From an uncultured bacterium (GTDB lineage: Bacteria; DUMJ01), in the NCBI GenBank assembly GCA_937958695.1, contig CALGNK010000017.1, positions 1-64,000 of the forward strand: a stretch of DNA of 64,000 bases, in the 5' to 3' direction. This document shows, in pieces, positions 57,315-64,000 of the stretch (positions within the stretch are counted from its first letter, which is position 1; every line of letters begins with the position of its first letter). Position numbers and translations under genes: made by a program. The notes below the pieces were generated by a model. It saw only the letters and a list, made by a program, of their open reading frames with translations. It was not told the DNA's origin and did not search any database.

Positions 57315-57343
57315 ATTATAAGACTTAGGATATACTAAGTCAA
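57315..57343 (-). promoter_or_regulatory. Promoter of the thiamin salvage operon
   Basis: On the minus strand the -35 TTGACT (57343-57338), a 17-bp spacer and the -10 TATAAT (57320-57315) lie just before the riboswitch. Confidence 0.85.
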
Positions 57344-57433
57344 GCGATTTGCAAGCAAATTGTTTAATATATTGATATCTGTAGTAGAATAAAAGAGGCA
57401 TATTAGACATTAAGAATTAGGAGGATATAGTTT

Positions 57434-57721
57434 ATGAGTATAACGAGAGAAGTACTTGCATATGGTGGAAATCTTATGCTTACCAGAAACACTTTTACTA
57501 CAAAGGGAACAAAGGCAGATACTCATACTCATTATCATGAGCAGATAAGCTATATATTATCTGGTAGTTTTAAGTTTATATTAGATAAAGAGGAAAGAAT
57601 ATTAAACTTTGGTGATAGTCTTTATATACCAGCCAATATGCCTCATAGTGCGGAGGCGCTAGAGGATAATTCTATTGTTTTAGACGTCTTTACACCGCAG
57701 AGAGAAGATTTCTTAAGATAA
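57434..57721 (+). CDS. Small single-domain cupin protein
   Basis: 95 aa. The cupin motif 1 is HTHYHEQISYILSGSFKF (His, His, Glu ligands) and motif 2 is GDSLYIPANMPHSAEALED, with a final His. It may be a small isomerase, dioxygenase or sugar-binding sensor. AGGAGG is 10 bp upstream of the ATG. It is followed 10 bp later by the Cys/Met-type PLP enzyme, so the two may act together. Confidence 0.85.
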   Translation: MSITREVLAYGGNLMLTRNTFTTKGTKADTHTHYHEQISYILSGSFKFILDKEERILNFGDSLYIPANMPHSAEALEDNSIVLDVFTPQREDFLR

Positions 57722-57731
57722 GGAGGGTTTG

Positions 57732-58895
57732 ATGAAGAGAAATATCAAAACCAATATAGAACATTACGGAGAGGATTACCAGAGATTTTTAGGTGCTATT
57801 GCTCCACCAATATTTGAGGCATCAAACTTTGCCTTCTCTTCTTATGAAGAACTAGAAGAGCATCATAAAGGGAAAATAGACAAGTTTGTATATACTAGGG
57901 GTGGAAATCCTACTATTAAGCTCCTAGAAGATAAGATTGCCATGTTGGAAAAAGGGGAAGAATGTAGAGCTTTCTCTTCAGGGATGGGGGCTATAACTTC
58001 TAGTATACTATCTTTAGTAAAATCAGGAGACCATATAATATGTCTAAGAGGAATATATGGCCCTACTTATAACTTTATCTATAATTACCTAAAGAGATTC
58101 GATATCTCTTCAACATTTGTAGATGGAAGAAATCCGATGGATATAAAATCTGCCATAAAACCTAACACTAAACTTATATATCTAGAAAGTCCAAATACCT
58201 TTCTGTTTGAAGTTTTTGATCTAAGGGCTATAGCCAATATAGCAAAAGAAAATGGTATATATACAGTAATAGACAACACATGGGCTACTCCATATTTTCA
58301 AAATCCTATAGATTTTGGGATAGATATAGTAGTTCATTCTGCTAGTAAATATCTTGGTGGACATAGTGATGTTGTTGCAGGGGTGGTTGTAACAAATAAA
58401 AGATTAATAGAAAGTATAAATAAAAATCTTCATCTACTTGGAGGAATAATAGGACCTTTTGAAGCATGGTTGATTCTAAGAGGTTTAAGGTCCTTACCGG
58501 CTAGGATGGAATTGCATCAAAGTAATGCTATAAAGATAGCTGAATTTTTGAGTGAACATCCAAGAGTAATAAAAGTAAACTATCCTGGACTTAAGACAAA
58601 TCCATATTATCAATTGGCCATTTCACAGATGAGAGGTTTTAGCGGTTTGATGAGTTTTGAGATAGAGGGAGGAGAAAGGGAACTGAAAAGGTTTATAAAT
58701 AGTTTAAAGATCTTTACTATAGCAGTAAGCTGGGGAGGGTATGAAAGTTTGGTGATACCTGGGAAACATGTATTTAAAGATAGAGTCGATGTGATAGATC
58801 CGTCTACTAATTTGATAAGAATCTCAGTAGGATTAGAAGATGCAGATGACTTAATAACAGACTTAGATAATGCATTAAAGATTGCGTTTAGCTAA
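57732..58895 (+). CDS. Cys/Met metabolism PLP-dependent enzyme (cystathionine gamma-synthase/lyase type)
   Basis: 387 aa. The PLP Lys is in VHSASKYLGGHSD, FVYTRGGNPTIKLLEDKIAMLEKGEECRAFSSGMGA binds PLP phosphate, and IDNTWATPYFQNP is the conserved Asp block. Members include cystathionine gamma-synthase, beta/gamma lyases and methionine gamma-lyase; the reaction cannot be assigned. The ATG at 57732 follows AGGAGGG by 4 bp; a TTG at 57729 is the alternative. Confidence 0.9.
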   Translation: MKRNIKTNIEHYGEDYQRFLGAIAPPIFEASNFAFSSYEELEEHHKGKIDKFVYTRGGNPTIKLLEDKIAMLEKGEECRAFSSGMGAITSSILSLVKSGDHIICLRGIYGPTYNFIYNYLKRFDISSTFVDGRNPMDIKSAIKPNTKLIYLESPNTFLFEVFDLRAIANIAKENGIYTVIDNTWATPYFQNPIDFGIDIVVHSASKYLGGHSDVVAGVVVTNKRLIESINKNLHLLGGIIGPFEAWLILRGLRSLPARMELHQSNAIKIAEFLSEHPRVIKVNYPGLKTNPYYQLAISQMRGFSGLMSFEIEGGERELKRFINSLKIFTIAVSWGGYESLVIPGKHVFKDRVDVIDPSTNLIRISVGLEDADDLITDLDNALKIAFS

Positions 58896-58935
58896 TTAGA
58901 GTTTTAGTTTCTATAGGAAATAGATTCCAGATCCA

Positions 58936-58974
58936 TTTTTGTAGTAGAGTTATTTTGATATAATGAATATCAAA
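58936..58974 (+). promoter_or_regulatory. Promoter of the solute-binding protein gene with a covering inverted repeat
   Basis: The -35 TTTTTG (58936-58941), a 17-bp spacer and the extended -10 TGATATAAT (58956-58964) fit a promoter. The arms TTTGATAT (58954-58961) and ATATCAAA (58967-58974), 5 bp apart, form an inverted repeat over the -10 and look like a repressor site. Confidence 0.6.
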
Positions 58975-59022
58975 GTAGTTTTTTGATGGATTATAAATTT
59001 TAATTAAGGAGGTTAGAGAAAG

Positions 59023-60939
59023 ATGAAAAGATTGCTAGTATTTTTGCTTGTCTTTAGTTTACTGTCAAGTGTAATGTTTAGTTTCAATTCTATTTCTTTT
59101 GCTCAGAAAAAGTACAGTGAAGCTCCAATGCTGGCAGAATTGGTAAGGCAGGGTAAGCTTCCACCTGTAGAAAAAAGAATTCCTGAGAATCCTTTTATAG
59201 TTGGTCCAGGCGTATTAATAACTAGGACAGATCTTCCCGATTGGAAAGTGGGTAGATATGGAGGAACAATAAGAACTGCTCATTCTGTGGCGGATTGGGC
59301 TCCAGATATATTTGTTATGAACAATGAGCATCTACTTAGTACACCTGGAATTGGTCTTGGAAAGCTTTGGGATCCTCCAACTATTCGTGGCGGTATTAGG
59401 GGAAATATCGTAGAAAGTTTTGATGTTAAAGAGAGTAGAATCTTTACATTCAAGTTAAGAAAGGGGCTAAAATGGTCTGATGGACAACCAGTAACCACTG
59501 AAGACATTAGGTTCACTTATGAAGATGTATTGATGAATGATAAGCTTACCCCTGTTTTCCCCGCCAGGTTTAGAGTTGGTAACAGTTTAAAAGGGGAGCC
59601 AATGAAATTAAACATAGTAGATGAGTATACCTTCCAGCTTATATTTCCTAAACCTTATGGAGCCTTCCTAGAGATTCTTACTGGTATAATAGGTTGGATG
59701 GGATATACTGATCTATTAAAGCCAGCTCATTATCTAAAGCAGTTCCATATAAAGTATACTCCTCTTGAAAAGCTAAAGCCATTATTAGAAAAAGAAGGCT
59801 TCAAAGACGAATGGTGGCAGTTATTTAATCTTAAAGACTTTACCAACTGGGAACAAACTCAGGCAAAAAGCATCGGTTTTCCTGTACTTACCCCTTGGAT
59901 GTTGGTGAAAGCCTCTGGCGGAGTGTATGAGTATGAGAGAAATCCATACTACTTTAAAGTAGATACAGCTGGAAATCAACTACCATATATAGATAGGATT
60001 GTTTCTACCCAAGTCCAAGACGTAGAAATGGTCAATATGAGAGTATTAACTGGAGATATAGATTTCCTAAGGGAAAGTGCTTCTCTAGTAAAGATTCCTC
60101 TCTATAAACAGAATGAAGAAAAGGGCGGATTTAGAACTGTTATATTAGACTTACATAATGATCCAAGTGCTGTATTTATAAATCTTACCTATAAAGATCA
60201 AATATGGCGTAAGATAGTGCAAGATGTAAGATTTAGAAAGGCTATAAGTATGGCTATAAATCGTAAAGAGATTATAGACAGCGTTTACTATGGATTTGCC
60301 TCCTTCTCTGAAACTGTCCCCAGCTCTTATAATGTGAGTGAAGCTAACAAAATCTTAGATCAAGTTGGATTAGATAAAAAGGATTCCGAAGGATTTAGAC
60401 TTAGACCAGATGGAAAAAGATTTGAAATGCTTATTGAATGTGGAGCCCAAGCTCCTGACCTCTTACCTGTAGGGGAACTTATTGTTGAACATCTTAAGGC
60501 TGTTGGTATAAAAGCGACATTGAAGAGAATAGACCCACAGTTATATGGCCAAAGATGGAGTGCTAACGAAATACAGGTTGGTCTTCTCTGGTGTCATGGT
60601 CCTGGAGAGGTCAATAGATACACAACGGGTGCTATACGTGCTCCGGAGTGGACCAGATGGATTAATACTGATGGTAAAGAAGGCGAAGAACCACCCTTAT
60701 GGATAAAAAAGGCGATTGAGATAGATGCAAAGAGATGGCAAAGTATTACCGGTTCTGACGAATATGTAAAACTTTGGAGAGAAGGTATTGCTTGGCATAA
60801 ACAATATTTGCCCCTTATTACCATAGTAGAAAGGGCAAAACAACCCCTTATAGTTTCAGCTAAGATGAGGAATATTCCACGTTCTGGATTTGCTATTGCA
60901 GCTAACTTCTCTGCTGAACAGTTTTTCTATGAAAAGTAA
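59023..60939 (+). CDS. ABC transporter solute-binding protein, family 5
   Basis: 638 aa. The signal peptide covers residues 1-28 (AQKK after cleavage). Conserved parts of SBP family 5 are VESFDVKESRIFTFKLRKGLKWSDGQPVTTEDIRFTYEDVL near the N-terminus and VRFRKAISMAINRKEIIDSVYYG in the middle. These bind peptides, nickel, or oligosaccharides. No permease or ATPase genes are adjacent, which is unusual. A good ribosome site (AAGGAGGT) is upstream. It is followed by a sulfatase-like gene, so a decorated glycan is a possible substrate. Confidence 0.9.
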   Translation: MKRLLVFLLVFSLLSSVMFSFNSISFAQKKYSEAPMLAELVRQGKLPPVEKRIPENPFIVGPGVLITRTDLPDWKVGRYGGTIRTAHSVADWAPDIFVMNNEHLLSTPGIGLGKLWDPPTIRGGIRGNIVESFDVKESRIFTFKLRKGLKWSDGQPVTTEDIRFTYEDVLMNDKLTPVFPARFRVGNSLKGEPMKLNIVDEYTFQLIFPKPYGAFLEILTGIIGWMGYTDLLKPAHYLKQFHIKYTPLEKLKPLLEKEGFKDEWWQLFNLKDFTNWEQTQAKSIGFPVLTPWMLVKASGGVYEYERNPYYFKVDTAGNQLPYIDRIVSTQVQDVEMVNMRVLTGDIDFLRESASLVKIPLYKQNEEKGGFRTVILDLHNDPSAVFINLTYKDQIWRKIVQDVRFRKAISMAINRKEIIDSVYYGFASFSETVPSSYNVSEANKILDQVGLDKKDSEGFRLRPDGKRFEMLIECGAQAPDLLPVGELIVEHLKAVGIKATLKRIDPQLYGQRWSANEIQVGLLWCHGPGEVNRYTTGAIRAPEWTRWINTDGKEGEEPPLWIKKAIEIDAKRWQSITGSDEYVKLWREGIAWHKQYLPLITIVERAKQPLIVSAKMRNIPRSGFAIAANFSAEQFFYEK

Positions 60940-60950
60940 GGAGGACTATA

Positions 60951-62300
60951 TTGAAGGTACTATTTATTGTAATAGATACACTAAGGGCAGACCATCTTAG
61001 TTGTTATGGCTATAAGTTTGAAACTAGCCCTAATATAGATAGATTAGCTAATGGGGGAATTATATTTGATAATGCTATTGCTAATGGGATTCCTACATCA
61101 CCTGGATTTACAACTATATTCACCGGACTGCATAGCATTACTCATAGAATAGTTTCACACGGTAGTCTAGATTTTATAGATGCTTCTACACCTCTTTTAC
61201 CAGAGATCCTTAGAGATAATGGTTTTAGGACTTGTGCGGTAGATAATTTGTTTAATATAAAGCCTTACTTTGCAAGAGGATACGAGTATTATATAAATCC
61301 AAGGAGTAAGAACATACATCACATAAGTGCAGAACAGATAAATGCTGAGGCAATAAGATGGCTTAAAGAGCATTATAGAGAGGATTTCTTTTTATTCATA
61401 CACTATTGGGACTGTCACACCCCTTATCTACCACCAGAAGAGTATAGGACTATGTTTTATAAAGGTAGAGATCCATTTGATCCAGATAATCATAGTATGG
61501 ACCAAGCAAAAGAACAGATTCCATATCCGTTTTTTAAAAAGTGGCACTATGACTTATTAGGTAACCCTACAGATGCTAAATACATAATATCCCATTATGA
61601 TGGAGCTATAAGATATGTAGATCTTGCAGTTGGGGAAATACTAGAGACCTTCAAAAAACTTGATATATATGATGATACACTTATTGTGCTAACTGCAGAC
61701 CATGGAGAAAATATGACTGAACATAACTTCTTCTTTGACCATCAAGGGTTATATGAACCAACCATCCATATACCACTTGTCGTTAAGTTCGCAAAAGAGT
61801 CTTATTCAAATAGAATCAATCCTATAGTTCAACATATGGACATAACACCTACTGTGTTAGATATCCTTGGCATAAGAACTAATAAACAGTTTGATGGAAA
61901 GTCTCTATTGCCTCTTATTAAGGGTGAGGTAGATAAAATCTATGATGAGGTAATATCTACCGAATGTACTTGGAGAGCTGGTGTATCTATAAGGACTGAA
62001 GATTGGAAATTAATAAAGACTATAGACCAAGGACTATACTCTACCCCTCCCATTGAGCTATTTAATCTAAAGGAAGACCCCGAGGAAAAGATAAATCTAT
62101 ATGAAAGAGAGAAAGATATTAGAGATGGGCTTGAATTAAGATTATCTAGATGGCTTGATGACAAGTTAAAGAATAGACCTGATCCAATTAGAGTTCAAGC
62201 AGAAAAAGGTCTTCCGGCTAAGAGATGGGTTGAAAATGTATTAAAAGATATGCATATAGATTGGGAGGATTGGATTTCAAATAGACAGAGATTCATATAG
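60951..62300 (+). CDS. Sulfatase-like (alkaline phosphatase superfamily) hydrolase
   Basis: 449 aa from a TTG start 6 bp after AGGAGG; no nearby ATG fits. Metal-binding Asp8/Asp9-type motif VIDTLRADHLSCYG and ADHGENMTEHNFFFDHQGLYEP identify the family. At the nucleophile site the sulfatase CxPxR reads Thr49-Ser-Pro-Gly-Phe, so Cys is replaced by Thr and Arg by Phe. It cannot carry formylglycine and more likely is a Thr-nucleophile phosphohydrolase or transferase. A second member starts beyond the right edge. Confidence 0.88.
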   Translation: MKVLFIVIDTLRADHLSCYGYKFETSPNIDRLANGGIIFDNAIANGIPTSPGFTTIFTGLHSITHRIVSHGSLDFIDASTPLLPEILRDNGFRTCAVDNLFNIKPYFARGYEYYINPRSKNIHHISAEQINAEAIRWLKEHYREDFFLFIHYWDCHTPYLPPEEYRTMFYKGRDPFDPDNHSMDQAKEQIPYPFFKKWHYDLLGNPTDAKYIISHYDGAIRYVDLAVGEILETFKKLDIYDDTLIVLTADHGENMTEHNFFFDHQGLYEPTIHIPLVVKFAKESYSNRINPIVQHMDITPTVLDILGIRTNKQFDGKSLLPLIKGEVDKIYDEVISTECTWRAGVSIRTEDWKLIKTIDQGLYSTPPIELFNLKEDPEEKINLYEREKDIRDGLELRLSRWLDDKLKNRPDPIRVQAEKGLPAKRWVENVLKDMHIDWEDWISNRQRFI

Positions 62301-62326
62301 AGGGCAGGATCCCCTGCCCTCTATAT
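62295..62326. terminator. Shared hairpin at the end of two convergent genes
   Basis: Perfect 14-bp stem ATATAGAGGGCAGG/CCTGCCCTCTATAT with a 4-nt loop. It contains the stop codon of the sulfatase-like gene (62298-62300) and the stop of the oxidoreductase gene (62321-62323). It lacks a long T-tract on either strand, so it may act in both directions by stem strength. Confidence 0.6.
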
Positions 62327-63328
62327 GTCATCTACACTTACTACTCTACCTGTATCTAAAGATCTAATTGCTGCCTCTATAACTATCTGTGCAGAAAGCC
62401 CTTCTTCCCCAGAACCATCAATTTCTTCCGGCTTAACCCCATCTAGTATCTCTCTGAGGAATGTATTGATCCTATCTCTAAATGTATCATTAAAATCTCG
62501 AAAACCTCCAAAGACAGGATTAGTATAAACTCTTTTTTCTAAGTCTCCTGCCGGATATAAGACCGCTTCTCTCCACATATCTTCTATAACTAATCTTCCC
62601 TTAGTTCCAGCCACCTCACAACGTTCCATAGGATGGCCACGTTCTATATCATAACTACTAGTCAAATGTCCTACTGCTCCATTCTTGAATTTTACATTGA
62701 TAGAAGCTGTGGACCAGATTGTTCTTCCAGGTGCTTTCATAGCAAAACATTGAACCTTTTCGATAGGTCCTCCCCAATACTGCATTATATTTACTGAATG
62801 TGGATTCAGCGCCTTAAGATGATAATAGGGAGATTCAAAATCTTGGAACTTACCAATCCACAAAGACATATTTATAAAGAGAAGGTCTCCTATTCTACCT
62901 TCATCAAACCATCTCTTAGCTATTCTAAATGCGGGTGTAAACCTATGATTAAGATTTATTCCAAAACAGAGACTTTTCTCTTTTGCAAAAGCCACCATCT
63001 CTCTAGCCTTTGCTATATCGTTACATATAGGTTTTTCGCATAAAACATGGCATCCATAAGATAGAGCTAATATTGTAGGTTCATAATGGTCACTGCTATA
63101 CTCATATCCACCAGTAGTAACGCTACATACATCTGGAGATAGCTTCTCTAACATTTCTTTAGCATCTAAGAAATATGGAACTCCTAACCTCTTCCCTGCC
63201 CTTTCAGCCCTTTCTGGAATAATATCACAAACCCCAACAAGTTCTGCATAGTCACTGGATTTATATACATCAGCATGAATATTACCAATAGGACCCATCC
63301 CTATGATGGCAACTCTTAACTTCCCCAT
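62321..63328 (-). CDS. Gfo/Idh/MocA-family oxidoreductase
   Basis: 335 aa. The Rossmann AIIGMGPIGNIHADVYKSS opens the protein, EKPI (CEKPICNDIAKARE) is the catalytic/cofactor block, and RFTPAFRIAKRWFDEGRIGDLLFINM and WGGPIEKVQCFAMKAPGR lie in the C-terminal beta-sheet domain. Members oxidise or isomerise sugars using NAD(P). It sits between two sulfatase-like genes, so a role in handling the released sugar is probable. Confidence 0.88.
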   Translation of the reverse strand: MGKLRVAIIGMGPIGNIHADVYKSSDYAELVGVCDIIPERAERAGKRLGVPYFLDAKEMLEKLSPDVCSVTTGGYEYSSDHYEPTILALSYGCHVLCEKPICNDIAKAREMVAFAKEKSLCFGINLNHRFTPAFRIAKRWFDEGRIGDLLFINMSLWIGKFQDFESPYYHLKALNPHSVNIMQYWGGPIEKVQCFAMKAPGRTIWSTASINVKFKNGAVGHLTSSYDIERGHPMERCEVAGTKGRLVIEDMWREAVLYPAGDLEKRVYTNPVFGGFRDFNDTFRDRINTFLREILDGVKPEEIDGSGEEGLSAQIVIEAAIRSLDTGRVVSVDDI

Positions 63329-63338
63329 ATTTCCACCT

Positions 63339-64000
63339 TTACTGTCCTTTCTTTGCCTTTTCCTCCAATAGTGCCTGTATCCTTTTGGCTGCCTCTGGTG
63401 AACCTATATGTAATGTATCATAAGCTTCTTGAGAAGACTTAAATGGCCCTTTACCTTCGATTCCGTGCCAATCTAAGTTAGTGTATATAGGATTTGGTCT
63501 TCCTGTTTCATCTTCTCTTTTCTTTATATGATCCTGCATCCTAGCTTCTAAAAACTTTACTACCTCAGGTTCTTCCTCTGCAAGGTTATGATTCTCTTCT
63601 GGATCTTTTATAAGATTGTAGAGTTCTATCTCTGGTTTAAAGTGGAAGTCGGGTTCAAGGGCATGAATTAACTTCCATTCTGGGGTCCGCCACCCATGTT
63701 TACGCATCCAGGTACACTCTGTTATATAGAATTCTGGTTCCTGTTTTATCTTTTTCCCTTCCATAAGAGGAACTAGGTCTCTGCCGTCAAATTTTATATC
63801 AGCGTCTATCCCTAAAAGATCTAGAATTGTGGGCATTATATCTTTTAACTGTGTATAATCAGTAAAAATCTTACCTTTAGGGACCTTCTTTGAAAATTTA
63901 AATATGAGAGGAACCCTTAAGGTACATTCATAGAGTCCATGATGGTCAAAGTAGCAATCATGGTCATAGAGTGTTTCTCCATGGTCAGAGGTAACAATAA
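63339..64000 (-). CDS. Sulfatase-like hydrolase, 5' end cut by window edge
   Basis: The C-terminal 219 residues are present; the upstream part, including the nucleophile site, lies outside. Reading on to the edge gives VTSDHGETLYDHDCYFDHHGLYE, the metal-binding block, then MPTILDLLGIDADIKFDGRDLVPLMEG. It is a paralogue of the 60951 gene (ADHGEN...FDHQGLYEP). An internal ATG at 63836 is not the true start. It precedes the oxidoreductase gene by 10 bp on the same strand and is probably cotranscribed. Confidence 0.9.
   Translation of the reverse strand, partial: IVTSDHGETLYDHDCYFDHHGLYECTLRVPLIFKFSKKVPKGKIFTDYTQLKDIMPTILDLLGIDADIKFDGRDLVPLMEGKKIKQEPEFYITECTWMRKHGWRTPEWKLIHALEPDFHFKPEIELYNLIKDPEENHNLAEEEPEVVKFLEARMQDHIKKREDETGRPNPIYTNLDWHGIEGKGPFKSSQEAYDTLHIGSPEAAKRIQALLEEKAKKGQ

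Overview
This AT-rich window (roughly one third G+C by eye) comes from a bacterial chromosome. Arg is written mostly AGA/AGG and Ile very often ATA, a bias common in thermophiles. Rubrerythrins, three M42 aminopeptidases, MurT, a UPF0210/ACT pair and an archaeal-type 8-oxoguanine glycosylase point to an anaerobic, probably thermophilic bacterium with Firmicutes-, Dictyoglomota- or Atribacterota-like gene content. No marker here fixes the phylum, so that assignment is inference. The genome is compact: a dozen or more neighbouring genes share ATGA-type 4-bp overlaps. Many promoters carry an extended -10 (TGnTATAAT), and a few genes appear to be leaderless.

Layout. 1-701: a coiled-coil DUF3782-like gene cut by the left edge, then tRNA-Glu and tRNA-Lys (minus strand). 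755-1768: an AIR-synthase-related protein, divergent from 1821-8007, which holds an ECF S-component, SpoIID-like, queA, tgt, yajC and an O-antigen-ligase-like TPR membrane protein. 7985-21751: one long minus-strand run. It starts with ilvE, then lysA, hom, thrC, thrB, asd and lysC (aspartate-family amino acids), an ACT protein and UPF0210, and continues into an unusual tail: a TIM-barrel sugar isomerase, an ADP-ribosylglycohydrolase, a divergent ketol-acid-reductoisomerase homologue and murT. 21826-28318: MoxR, DUF58, membrane protein, FGGY kinase and MBL hydrolase. 28464-29624: guaB3. 29758-32782: three tandem M42 peptidases. 32881-34478: ogg-like glycosylase, rubrerythrin and a rubredoxin-like protein, closed by a strong terminator. 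34604-36599: a DegT aminotransferase, a putative lipoprotein and a small Ig-like protein. 36580-39312: nucleotidyltransferase, pyrimidine-nucleoside phosphorylase and purine-nucleoside phosphorylase (nucleoside salvage).

39313-39582 is a non-coding stretch between diverging gene blocks. It has two tandem 38-bp repeats, each with a consensus-like DnaA box, and is a candidate replication origin or DnaA-regulated site. To its right, 39583-49093 holds tdk, DUF1385, prfA, prmC, sua5/tsaC-like, rpiB, glyA, a phosphodiester glycosidase, a GAF protein and an alpha/beta hydrolase. 49080-54086 (minus) holds an ABC-2 exporter, yqeY and ugd. 54217-57300 (minus) is a TPP-riboswitch-controlled thiamin salvage operon (thiD, surE, thiM, thiE). 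57434-64000 holds a cupin, a Cys/Met-type PLP enzyme, a family 5 solute-binding protein, two sulfatase-like hydrolases (the second cut by the right edge) and a Gfo/Idh oxidoreductase, which looks like an uptake and degradation module for a decorated glycan or peptide substrate.

The items most worth following are the 39.4-kb DnaA-box repeats, the cluster containing the ketol-acid-reductoisomerase homologue with replaced catalytic residues, surE inside the thiamin salvage operon, the extended -10/leaderless promoter pattern, and the sulfatase-like enzyme with Thr in place of the formylglycine Cys.
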